This document shows positions 9,991-18,955 of a DNA stretch of 24,693 bases, in pieces. This DNA is from Welwitschia mirabilis (lineage: Eukaryota > Gnetophyta > Gnetopsida > Welwitschiales), in assembly GCA_051453625.1 (NCBI GenBank), contig JBOZIK010000001.1:199270149-199294841 (forward strand). Direction: 5' to 3'. Position 1 is the stretch's first letter. Each line of letters opens with the position of its first letter. Made by a program: the position numbers and the translations under genes. The notes under the pieces are model-generated. The model did not search any database, was not told the origin of the DNA, and saw nothing but the letters and a program-made list of their open reading frames with translations.

Positions 9991-10970
9991 TCTTTAAAAT
10001 AATATATCTTAGGGAAAACATAGTCTTATTCCTAAAATTTTATATGCCTTATTTAACCAGCTTATCTTTTACTTTCAATAGCCTTTACCTAATTAAATTG
10101 ACTTTTTCTTCCAATGCTAGAATAAATAAAACTTTCAATAGCTTCTTACCAGCTGCACCAAATAAATATATTAGTGTCCAATAAATTCTTCTATAAATAG
10201 ATTCAAATGGTACACACCCAATGGATTCCTGATAACTATTATTATAGGTAAACTCAATCAAGTCTACATGATCTATCCAAGATCCATCAACATTGAAAAT
10301 TACTGATCTTAATAGATCTTCTAAAATCTAATTATTTTTTTCTATTTGTTCATCATTTTTAGGATGAAAGGCTATACTAAAATTTAATTTAGTACCAAAC
10401 TCCTCATTAAATTTTGTCTAAAATCCGGATGTAAACTTCTTGTTCCTATTTAAAATAATTAATTTAAGAATTTCATAAATATTCACTATATTTCTTATGT
10501 ATTCCTTTATAATTATTTTATCTAAAAATGTAGTTTTAATTAGGCAAAAATTTAAACTTTTTGTCGAGAAATTAACTACCATAATTATAGCATTAAATCC
10601 ATGTTTTAATTTAGATAAACTTGTAATAAAATTCATTCTAGTGGTCTACAATTTCCATTCTAGTACTTTATGAGAATATAAAGTTCCTACTAAATGTCCA
10701 TGATCCACTTTAACTAATTAATAAGTCATAAATTTTGCCATATAATTTACTATCTTAGATTTCATTCTTAGCCAAGAATAGTATTACTTAATAACCTTAC
10801 ACATCTTATTAACTCTTAGGAGAATAAAGTACTTGGTTATATAAAATTTATCAAAAATCATGTTATTGATATGCTCAGATTTAGGAATAATAATATTATT
10901 TAAATGGTTTACTAAACTTGAATTAGACATATCAAATCTATCTATTCATTATTCTCTAACCTTCTTGCAT
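9991..10970 (-). pseudogene. Chromovirus integrase core remnant
   Basis: The integrase core inserts element cDNA into the host chromosome. On the - strand the frame near 10230-10440 gives strings close to the family: a frame equivalent to FHPQ.DGQ.E..N (seen as AFHPKNDEQIEKNN), then ILEDLLRSVIF and IEFTYNNSYQESIG (family EFAYNNSYQASIG). The sequence on to about 10000 holds the region before the GPY/F motif. The zinc-binding HHCC region should lie near 10800-10970 and is too decayed for me to place. The + frame at 9981-10184 and the - frame at 10418-10636 are accidental open stretches within it. Confidence 0.8.
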
Positions 10971-11019
10971 AAGAGATAATTTTGTTAGTAATCAAGTAGT
11001 ATCTCATAAAAATCAATGC

Positions 11020-11500
11020 TTACCCTTAGGCCACAGTTGTAAGCTTTCTTCTACTTAAATCATCAAACACCACATTTTCTTTACTTATATAGAAATTCAC
11101 TATTACATCATAATCTTAAAGAACTTCACCCATCTTATCTACTTGAGATTTAGGTTTGGCTAGGTATGAATATACTTTAGACTCTTATGATCTATTTAGA
11201 TTACTATATGCTATCCATAAAGGTAATGCCTTTAAAGTTTTAGTTTATAGATTACAACAGTTAATTTCAGATTATGAACTGAATAATTTTTTTATGATCT
11301 TTTGTAGGCATATGCAATAATCTTACCATCTCACATTAAAACTATGACTATTCTTCTTATCATGCATTAGTAAAAAAATACATAAGGTTTTTCTAGTTCT
11401 GACATCTTTAAGATAGGAGTTAAAGTAAGAGTTGATTTTAATGGTTTAAATGCTCCTTTACATCAATTAGTATATGAAAATTAGATATCTTTTCTTAATA
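11020..11500 (-). pseudogene. Chromovirus RNase H domain remnant
   Basis: This lies between the RT and the integrase, where Ty3/gypsy elements carry RNase H, which removes RNA from the RNA-DNA hybrid during replication. On the - strand the pieces YCICLQKIIKKL (equivalent to YASRQLK.HE) and TLKALPLW give the expected order in several frames at about 11200-11350. The string after it resembles the short linker to integrase. Active-site acidic residues cannot be placed with confidence. The call rests on location and partial motifs. Confidence 0.58.
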
Positions 11501-11559
11501 CAAAGGTTAGAGGAATAGCAACCTTGAAAAACTTTGCAATAAACCTTCTATAATAAGAC

Positions 11560-12240
11560 TAAAAAAATTTCTTATTTCTAATATTGATTCTACTCTAGAT
11601 TAATCCACCACTACTTGAATCTTATTATAATCTACACTCTCCTTCTTATGATATTACATGATGCAAAAATTTAATCTTTAACAACTAAAACATGCACTTT
11701 TTTGAATTTGCATAAAAGTGATTTCTTTTTAAGGCATTCAACACTAATCTTAGATGCTACTCCTAGGCTTTCTTTATGAGAGAGTACACTAATACATCAT
11801 TAATAAATACTACCACAAGTTCATCCATGTAATTTCTAAATATATTATTCATTACTATCATAAACGATACCATAGCATTAATGAGACCAAAAGGTACAAC
11901 CTTGAATTTAAAATATACATATTGAGTTCTAAAGGTAGTTTTGAAAATATTTTTTTTCCTTAATTTAAGCTAATGATATTTTAATTTAAGATCCATTTTA
12001 GAGAATATTTTTATATACTTTAGCTAATAAAATATATATTCTATCCTTGTCAAGAAATAGTTGTTCTTAATTATTACCTGATTTAGAATATTGTAATCTA
12101 CAGAAAGTCTAGACCACCATCCTTCTTTTTGATATAAGACTAGTTCATTCCAAGGAGATACACTTGGTCTAATTAGGTCTTTATCTAAGATGGCTATTAG
12201 CTATACTTTTACTTATGTCAAATCAACTAGAAACATTCTA
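11560..12240 (-). pseudogene. Chromovirus reverse transcriptase remnant
   Basis: On the - strand the frame reads DLIRPSVSPWNELVLYQKE (about 12120-12180), the hallmark entry motif of plant Ty3/gypsy RT, then VDYNILNQVIIKNNYFL (about 12060-12110; family DYRELNKVTIKN.YPLP). Near 11780-11930 it reads VPFGLINA (family MPFGLTNAP) and VVVFINDVLVYS, where the family has FIDDILVYS. The first catalytic Asp of the YxDD-type motif is therefore Asn. Stops and indels separate the pieces. Motif order and spacing leave little doubt about the family. Confidence 0.87.
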
Positions 12241-12559
12241 TAAGTGGTTGTAGATATGGGTGCTATACTAGGTTTCAAAGATGTTTTAAAATCATCTCTC
12301 TTACTAGGAGAAATATCTTGGTAGTTCCTTTGGAAATACATTCATATACTCTTGTACTACTAAAATTTCTAAAATTTTTGACTAAGTTTACAAGGATAAA
12401 ATGTGTTTCACTATATCAAATGGCTTCTCTCTTTTGATTTGCTTTCTTAATTGCCTTCCATTAATTAGATTTTACATAATAGGACTAAGCTTAATTGGTA
12501 AGAGGATTATCTCATTTCTAAGCCTCAAAACTATAATATTTCTAGAGTAATAGTCTATT

Positions 12560-12890
12560 TAAGCCTTATTCTATTGTAGCTAATTCATTACTAGAATGAC
12601 ATCACAGTGGCCCGATTCTAAAATTAATAGCTTTACTTGAAACATATAACCACAAATGTCCAAATTATACATGGGAGTTTCACCAAGAGTTCTAAATTTT
12701 ACCACCATCTATAAATTCTACTATTAATTGCTTTATGATCTTAATTATAAGAAATAATCTTTAGGTTTAAAAAAAGTAAATTAAAAAGTCTAAAGATCCT
12801 AGATCTAATAAAATTTTTATAAGGAGTCTTAATAGACTACTTGAGGTTTCTAGTATTACTATAGGTTGATTGCCTTCATAAGGCATGCAT
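12560..12890 (-). pseudogene. Chromovirus aspartic protease remnant
   Basis: Retroviral-type aspartic protease cuts the Gag-Pol polyprotein. On the - strand the frame reads ILLDLGSLDF (about 12790-12820), where the family has LVDSGATHSF. The active-site DSG is changed to DLG. About 200 bases further on the frame reads CDVILVMN (family DVILGMDWL, about 12585-12607). A GNQPIVIL string upstream (about 12855-12880) fits the usual entry. Frameshifts occur between the pieces. Confidence 0.68.
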
Positions 12891-12899
12891 TTTTCTAAC

Positions 12900-13842
12900 A
12901 TTACTTGAGGCCTTTACTTTTTTCTTCTTTGCAGGATAATTTTTGATCATATGAGGATCTCATAATTATAGCATCCTATTCTTTTAAAGTTTTTAGATAC
13001 ATTTCTTGATGACTTTAATTTTTGCTGACTTAGAGGTTTAACCCTTTTTTGAGGATGTTGGGACTTTATTACATTGGCCCTAACTATCTCAAATCTGCTA
13101 TTATTTATTATTAGCACTAGATGCTTGCATAGTGGCTTGTTTATTAGCTATGTTTATCTACACTTATAAAGTATACATTTTCTTTGCTTAAAGTTTTTAT
13201 TTTTGATCCATGATTCTTCACTAAGTCTAATCTTATCTAGATATTCAATAATATTACTAGACTATAAAATCTTAACTTGGCTTTGAATTATAAGATGAAA
13301 ACTTGTCATTAATCTTCTCACTTTTATAGCCTCACTTCTATCTATCTCTAGGAGATATCTTAATAGATCTATGAATTTGTTTTCATATTAGGCCACTATC
13401 ATGAAGCCTTGTTTGAGGCTATAGAACTCTTTTGCCATTGCATTTTTGTAGAATTATGAGATGTACCTCACTCAAAATATAGCCTCATCTCTTTCCAAGA
13501 TAGTTAATTTATAAATTAAGGTCCTTCTTTCTCAGCTTTTCATCATAGAGATATACATTTCTTTAGTTGGTGCATTAATAAGACAAGCTTCTATTTTGAA
13601 GTAAAGTTGAATATTTCTAATTCTCTTAATATGAAAACCAACCATACTTCAACCTCAGTTGAATTATCTAATCCCTTAAAAACTAAAGGATTTGCTCACT
13701 TAAATTACATTGTCAACTTTCTAAATATTTTTTCATTATTTCTACCATTGTTTTTCTCTTGTAATTCATCCATTAGGTTATTTAATACATTAGTTAAAGA
13801 TCTACAATTAGCAAGAGGAATCTTTTTTCTTTTAGGAACCAT
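12900..13842 (-). pseudogene. Chromovirus gag remnant with CCHC knuckle
   Basis: Gag forms the particle that packages element RNA. The likely start is the ATG at 13842-13840 on the - strand, 60 bases below the primer site, giving MVPKRKKIPLANCRSLTNVL. Then come NPLVFKGLDNSTEVEVW (about 13640-13690), and KEFYSLKQGFMIV with QYENKF (about 13380-13440). This is the retrotrans_gag pattern (FY.LKQG.M.V.EYE.KF). SEESWIKNKNF (about 13195-13230) marks the end of the core. A CCHC zinc-knuckle remnant (CYNY, then DPHMIKN, with a one-base frame change and Cys-to-Tyr decay) lies at about 12930-12985, followed by a Lys-rich tail (AKKKKVKAS). Stops and indels are frequent. The + frame at 13607-13849 is a shadow. 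Confidence 0.82.
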
Positions 13843-13902
13843 TAGTTAAATCCTGCAAAGTCTTAAATTGTATTATTAGTAAGCAAAATTTATTAAACCT
13901 AA

Positions 13903-13914
13903 GGCTCAATACCA
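13903..13914 (-). promoter_or_regulatory. Primer binding site (initiator Met tRNA type)
   Basis: On the - strand this reads TGGTATTGAGCC followed by TTAGGTTTA. The usual plant primer site is TGGTATCAGAGCC, complementary to the 3' end of initiator Met tRNA. Here the middle is changed and one base shorter. It sits at the edge of the LTR and 60 bases before the gag start, which is the expected place. The preceding bases (GTGTGGGGCTATGGTATT on the - strand) are the LTR end. Confidence 0.65.
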
Positions 13915-14469
13915 AAATACCATAGCCCCACACCCTCACAAGATCCAAGAAATTTTATTAAACANNNNNNNNNNNNNNNNNNNNNNNNNNNNNNNNNNNN
14001 NNNNNNNNNNNNNNNNNNNNNNNNNNNNNNNNNNNNNNNNNNNNNNNNNNNNNNNNNNNNNNNNAAATACCATAGCCCCACACCCCCATAAGATCTAAGA
14101 AATTTTATTAAACATTGACTTGATTAGACTTATTTTGAAAAGCTTAAAAGACATCCTAGCATTATTTCAAGACTACTAAATCAATTTAGAATAGACTAAA
14201 ACTATCAGTTTTTAGATGATCAGAATCTTTCTTAATATTAAACTATTATTAAATACTATAGAAATATAAACATTAATATTTTCTTAAAAGGTTTAATGAT
14301 AAAGTAAATTTTCCCTCTTAAAGTTTGACTAAAATGATATTCTACTTAGAGTAATTTAATAGTTGAGATTACTTAATTAAGGAAACACATCTTTAATTAG
14401 TATTAGATTTTCTTCTTAAGAACTATAATTCATTTAAGTATTTATTCTTTTATTAAAATCCATTTTTAT

Positions 14470-15361
14470 CCTTCTATATTATCTTTCCAACTATATAATT
14501 TGAAGGGAAACACTAAAAGAGTTCATTGGAATTTATGTGAGGAATTTTTATTAATTCAATTATTAAAGTTTTTCTTAAAAATTCTTTTACTTAATATCCA
14601 AGGTTATCCTTCTATATTAGGTTTTCAAAAGTTTAAGAACTTCAAAGATCAATACTAAAAGGGTTTATTAGGGATTTATGTGAGGTAGTTCTCACTATTA
14701 CACTTAATAAAACTTTAAAAAGTTCTTTTATTAATACCTATGGTAATCCTTTTATATTAGTTTCCAAAGTCTAAGAACTTTGAAGAGAAACACTAAAAAT
14801 GTTTTTTGGGATTTAAGTGAGAATAGTTTCACTTATTAAAACTTTCTCTTAAAATTTCTTTTATTAAATCCTTAAGATTATGCTTCTATATTAGCTTTTC
14901 AAAGTTCAAGAAATTTGGAGAGCAATACTAAAAGAGATCCTTGGGGTTTATGTGAGAACATTTTCACTTATTAAAACTTTAAAAACTTCTTTTATTAATA
15001 TTTAAGGTTATCCTTTTATATTTACTTTTTAAAATCTAAGAAGTTTTTGGAGAGTATCACTAAAAGAGTATGATGGAGGTTTATGTGATGTATTTTTTAC
15101 TATTTCACTTATTAAAAGCTTTTCTTAAAAAGTTCTTTTATTAAAAGTTATCCTTCTATATTAACTTTCTAAAATCTAATAACTCTTGAAATCATAACTA
15201 AAAGGGTTAAATGGGGTTTATGTGAGAAAATTTTCCTTATTAAAACCTTATATTAAGAAGTTCCTTTATTAGATTCTAAGATTATCCTTCTATAGTAGCT
15301 TTCCAAAGTCTAAAAACCTTAGAGAGCAATAATAAGGATTTATGTAAGAATATTTACATTA
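14470..15361. repeat. LTR-internal tandem array, about 136-bp period, 6.5 units
   Basis: The anchor CCTTCTATATTA (or close variants) starts at 14470, 14608, 14748, 14882, 15012, 15152 and 15286. Spacings are 138, 140, 134, 130, 140 and 134 bp. Each unit contains AGAACTTTGAAGAGCAA-like, ACTAAAAG, TTTATGTGAG and TTCACTTATTAAAACTTT-like blocks in the same order. The last unit is truncated after TTTATGTAAGAATATTTACATT. The same array occurs in the other LTR at 5316-5712, so it is part of the LTR and not a local satellite. Confidence 0.92.
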
Positions 15362-15949
15362 AAAATCCATTCCTTTAAAATTAAACAGGATCATTTTCAT
15401 AACATGAAAATAAATTTTAGAAATAAATATGAAACTACTTTTGAGAAGTACCAAAAAGATAACATGCATTTAACATTAAATATATCTAAATAAGAGTCTA
15501 GATTATACTAAAAACTAAATATTACAAAACAAATTAGACTAGATGTCTAATAATGAAGAGAGATGAAATAAAACTAAATCTATTTTTTTAAAGGATAATA
15601 TTTACTATAGGAAAAAAAAAACTAATCATGATGTTGCATATGTTGCTATTTTCAATTATTTCAAAAGCTAACTAATCCAAATAAAAGCTATTTATATCTC
15701 AACATGGTAGCATAAATAAAGAAAAAAGAAAAATCAGAGGTAATCCATAATAGCCTAGTAAGAATAATCTAAAATGCATCTATAAGACAATCTATCCATA
15801 GAACTATTCCCAACCCATTTTTACTCCTCTAATAGGTATTATAAAAGTTCAAGCACCTCTAAAATGCTAGTTTAGGTGAGCTTCATAGGATAAGATTGAC
15901 TAATTCAAAGTTGTACCTATAAGAAAAACCCCAATAGCATAATCTTAAT

Positions 15950-15983
15950 NNNNNNNNNNNNNNNNNNNNNNNNNNNNNNNNNN
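15950..15983. other. 34-base assembly gap of matching true size
   Basis: The bases before the gap (CTTAAT) and after it (AAG, then ACTTTCAAAATGCTAGG) match the outer LTR at 6400-6405 and from 6440 on. The outer LTR has exactly 34 bases between those points (6406-6439). The N run is therefore correctly sized and the missing bases should resemble 6406-6439. Confidence 0.75.
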
Positions 15984-18244
15984 AAGAACTTTCAAAATGC
16001 TAGGTATAAGAGGTTACATATTAAGAAAAATACTATAGGATAGGTCTAAGAATGTGAAAAATATGGGAGAGTATAAGAACTCATAAAAGAAGGATTTGTT
16101 TCAGGGGGTTGGATGGATTCAAAAAGGGATCAAGAAATACTTCTTAAATTTGCATTTTTATAAAATAATTTATACATGTATAAGGCATTATAAAATTGTC
16201 CTAGATGATAATTTTTATTTTAGCTAAAATAAGACTACATTATGCTTGTAATATTGTACATTATAATGCCTCAAAAATTAAGGGAGAAGATAATAATTTA
16301 TTTCTCAAATTTTTAACATAATGAATTAATGGTCAACTTGTTAAGCATCTCTTGTACCTACTACAAAATAATATGGATAAGAACTATGAAAAATACAATC
16401 TCTATTACGGCCTAGATTAGAAGGAGAGGGCTTCAAGAAGGGCCAAAGTTACTCAAACAAAATAAGAGGAGGATAACTCAGAATTTACAAAATGAAAAGG
16501 TAACCATTTGATTATCTTAAGTTTTTATGTNNNNNNNNNNNNNNNNNNNNNNNNNNNNNNNNNNNNNNNNNNNNNNNNNNNNNNNNNNNNNNNNNNNNNN
16601 NNNNNNNNNNNNNNNNNNNNNNNNNNNNNNAAATACAATCTCTAGTATGGCCTAGGTTAGAAGGAGAGGGATTCAAGAAGGGCCGAAGGTACTCAAACAA
16701 AATAAGAGGAGGATAATCAGAATTTACAAAATAAAAAGGTAACCATTTGATTATCTTAAGTTTTTATGTATGATAAAATTTATAGTTTTAGTAGTATAGG
16801 TGTGCCTTAACTAGAAGGAATTTTATTTAAATTTTATACACTTTTCCCTATTCTGTAGTTAACTTCCATGACCATTGAAACCTAACAAAGTGTAACTTCT
16901 TTGAAGTTCACATCACCTAGTTGTCTTAGCTAGATTTTTGTTNNNNNNNNNNNNNNNNNNNNNNNNNNNNNNNNNNNNNNNNNNNNNNNNNNNNNNNNNN
17001 NNNNNNNNNNNNNNNNNNNNNNNNNNNNNNNNNNNNNNNNNNNNNNNNNNNNNNNNNNNNNNNNNNNNNNNNNNNNNNNNNNNNNNNNNNNNNNNNNNNN
17101 NNNNNNNNNNNNNNNNNNNNNNNNNNNNNNNNNNNNNNNNNNNNNNNNNNNNNNNNNNNNNNNNNNNNNNNNNNNNNNNNNNNNNNNNNNNNNNNNNNNN
17201 NNNNNNNNNNNNNNNNNNNNNNNNNNNNNNNNNNNNNNNNNNNNNNNNNNNNNNNNNNNNNNNNNNNNNNNNNNNNNNNNNNNNNNNNNNNNNNNNNNNN
17301 NNNNNNNNNNNNNNNNNNNNNNNNNNNNNNNNNNNNNNNNNNNNNNNNNNNNNNNNNNAGAGGAGGATAACTCAGAATTTACAAAATGAAAAGGTAAACA
17401 TTTGATTATCTTAAGTTTTTATGTATAATAAAATTTATAGTTTTAGCAGTATAGATGTGCCCTAACTAGAAGGAATTTTATTTAAATTTTACACACTTTT
17501 CCCTATTCTTCCTAGTAGTTAACTTCCATGACCATTGAAACCCAACAAAGTGTAACTTCTTTGAAGTTCACATCATCTAGTTGTCTTAACTAGATTTTTG
17601 TTTTTGCTATTTACAAATAAATCATAAATCTTAGCTTTACTCCATGCCCTAAGAAATATTTCCTTAAATTTCAGATTTAAGAAATACAGAAATTTTCAAA
17701 AGGCAAAATCAGCCACAATAAGAAAAGATTGAATAAATAGATAGAAATTTTAGAAGAACTAAATATTTTAGCATTGCAAAGCATATTAACCATTACTTAA
17801 GAAGTAAAAGGAATATTAACCATATCAAAGAGTTAGAAAAAGATTCTAAAGTATGAGAGCCTTCCTCTTAAGTTACCAATCTAAATAGATGAATAAAATT
17901 TGAGAAGAATTAGAAAAGAAACAATGCCTTCAAGTTTCATCACATTTATAGAGAAAGTTCATGAGATGTTAAGATTTCAAAATACCAGTTAGTATTTTCC
18001 TAAATCCCCTCCTTCACATTTGGTATTTTTAGAAAAAGCAATAACAAAAGAATTCTCTTTTTAACTAAAGGCAAAAAAAACCTTAAGTAAACATTTAAAA
18101 TCTTAACGTTTTTTAAAATAACTAATATCACATAGAAGATCATCATCTTTCATAATAATTAATCTTAAACATTGTTGTGTATGAATAATTTGTGTTATAT
18201 TTAATTATTTCTTGGTTGTGAGAGTGAGTATGTGACATAAATAG

Positions 18245-18367
18245 TCTTACCTAAGGATTGCTAATATTAAATTGATATGCATTAACAAGAAAAGAACGAA
18301 GAACTACTTGAATAAATAGGAACTAGGCTCACCTAAAGATTGCTAATATCAAATGAATGTGCATTAA
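18245..18367 (+). repeat. Two direct copies of a 40-bp unit, 82 bp apart
   Basis: The unit starting ACCTAAGGATTGCTAATATT at 18249 recurs as ACCTAAAGATTGCTAATATC at 18331, followed in both by AAAT.GAT/AATG.T-GCATTAA. It begins just outside the LTR edge at 18237 and so is flanking DNA or part of another element. I see no coding content. Confidence 0.8.
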
Positions 18368-18369
18368 AA

Positions 18370-18764
18370 ATGAAATAATGAAAATCTAACCTTCTTTTAA
18401 AATTTAAAATGTACATTATATTAATAAAGAGTAGTAACATGAGTGGGTTCATCAACTATCCTTGAAATAAATCCATCCCTAAAATAGGTGATTAGGATGC
18501 TATAACGTCCTAGTGATATAAGTCTTTTCATCAAGCTTTACCAAGTAAAATATGTAGTACAATAAGGGCTCAATACCCTTTTATAAATGAGAGAAGGCTT
18601 AGAGATCTTTATCATGACGTCTTTGATAGGTGGTTACATAAGGGTGGTTCCATTACATAGTTACTTAAGAAGGAATTTACAAATTTTAGGTTATAGCCTT
18701 AAAGGAGGTTTCTTTAACTTTGAATGTAAGAAAGGAAATTACATGTCCTTCAATTAATGATGTA
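18370..18764. other. No gene identified; AT-rich flank of the chromovirus
   Basis: No open frame of note. It contains TATAAATGAGAG at 18576-18587, a TATA-like string, but no gene is visible downstream. The string GGGCTCAATACCC just before it resembles the decayed primer site at 13903 on the - strand, which could be chance. Nothing else stands out. Confidence 0.5.
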
Positions 18765-18855
18765 GATGGAAATGTATGTCATTTCATGTGTCTTTCATGT
18801 AGTCATTGTTGTTGCTACCACATGACACTACAACATGTCATTTTACATTTCCACC
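18765..18855. repeat. Imperfect inverted repeat (hairpin)
   Basis: TGGAAATGTA at 18767-18776 is perfectly complementary to TACATTTCCA at 18844-18853. Inside these arms further CATGT/ACATG strings pair with small offsets, around a loop near CATTGTTGTTGCTAC. The open frame at 18720-18938 runs across this hairpin and is probably accidental. Confidence 0.6.
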
Positions 18856-18955
18856 ATGTGTCATTGTGTTTGAAGGTTTATCCTAGATTAACATCTGACT
18901 ATACTCACAAGTATAATTTTATCAACTTTTCAAAATAATGTAGAAAGCCTTAAAA

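Larger units (their letters stand above)
5316..18237 (-). mobile_element. Decayed Ty3/gypsy chromovirus (Tekay/Del type) with an extra partial copy
   Basis: Read on the - strand from 18237 downward this is LTR, primer binding site, gag, protease, reverse transcriptase, RNase H, integrase, chromodomain, polypurine tract and LTR. It continues with a second integrase/chromodomain end and another LTR. The order RT-RH-IN is that of Ty3/gypsy. The chromodomain-like tail after integrase and the iMet-type primer site point to the plant Tekay/Del lineage. All frames are broken. LTR starts on the - strand read TGTCACATCC-like at 9579, TATCACATCC at 7501 and TGTCACATAC at 18237. The arrangement means either two elements partly overlapping after a deletion, or a tandem LTR-internal-LTR-internal-LTR product that lost material near 8046. 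Confidence 0.88.
13915..18237 (-). repeat. Chromovirus LTR on the gag side, very long, four gaps
   Basis: The outer end is clear: on the - strand it starts TGTCACATAC at 18237, matching the LTR starts at 9579 and 7501. The inner end lies next to the primer site at 13914 and lacks a clean CA terminus. It holds the tandem array (14470-15361), a middle region shared with 5713-6480, and an upper region shared with both other LTRs. Apparent length is inflated by repeated blocks at gaps. 13911-13964 recurs at 14065-14114, about 16385-16530 recurs at 16631-16770, and about 16706-16942 recurs at 17359-17602. Allowing for this, the true LTR is perhaps 3 to 3.7 kb, long for a chromovirus. Confidence 0.8.

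Noticed and set aside
13607-13849. 80-residue + strand frame
   Set aside because: Opposite strand of the chromovirus gag start, where the - strand gives gag motifs.
16938-17405. 155-residue + strand frame
   Set aside because: Almost entirely N; only the last residues are real sequence, inside an LTR.
18576-18587. TATA-box-like TATAAATGAGAG
   Set aside because: No gene or transcript-like structure downstream. Such strings are common in this base composition.
18720-18938. 72-residue Cys/His-rich + strand frame, zinc-finger-like at first glance
   Set aside because: It runs across an inverted repeat of CATGT/ACATG strings, which itself generates the Cys and His codons. No regular spacing of pairs.
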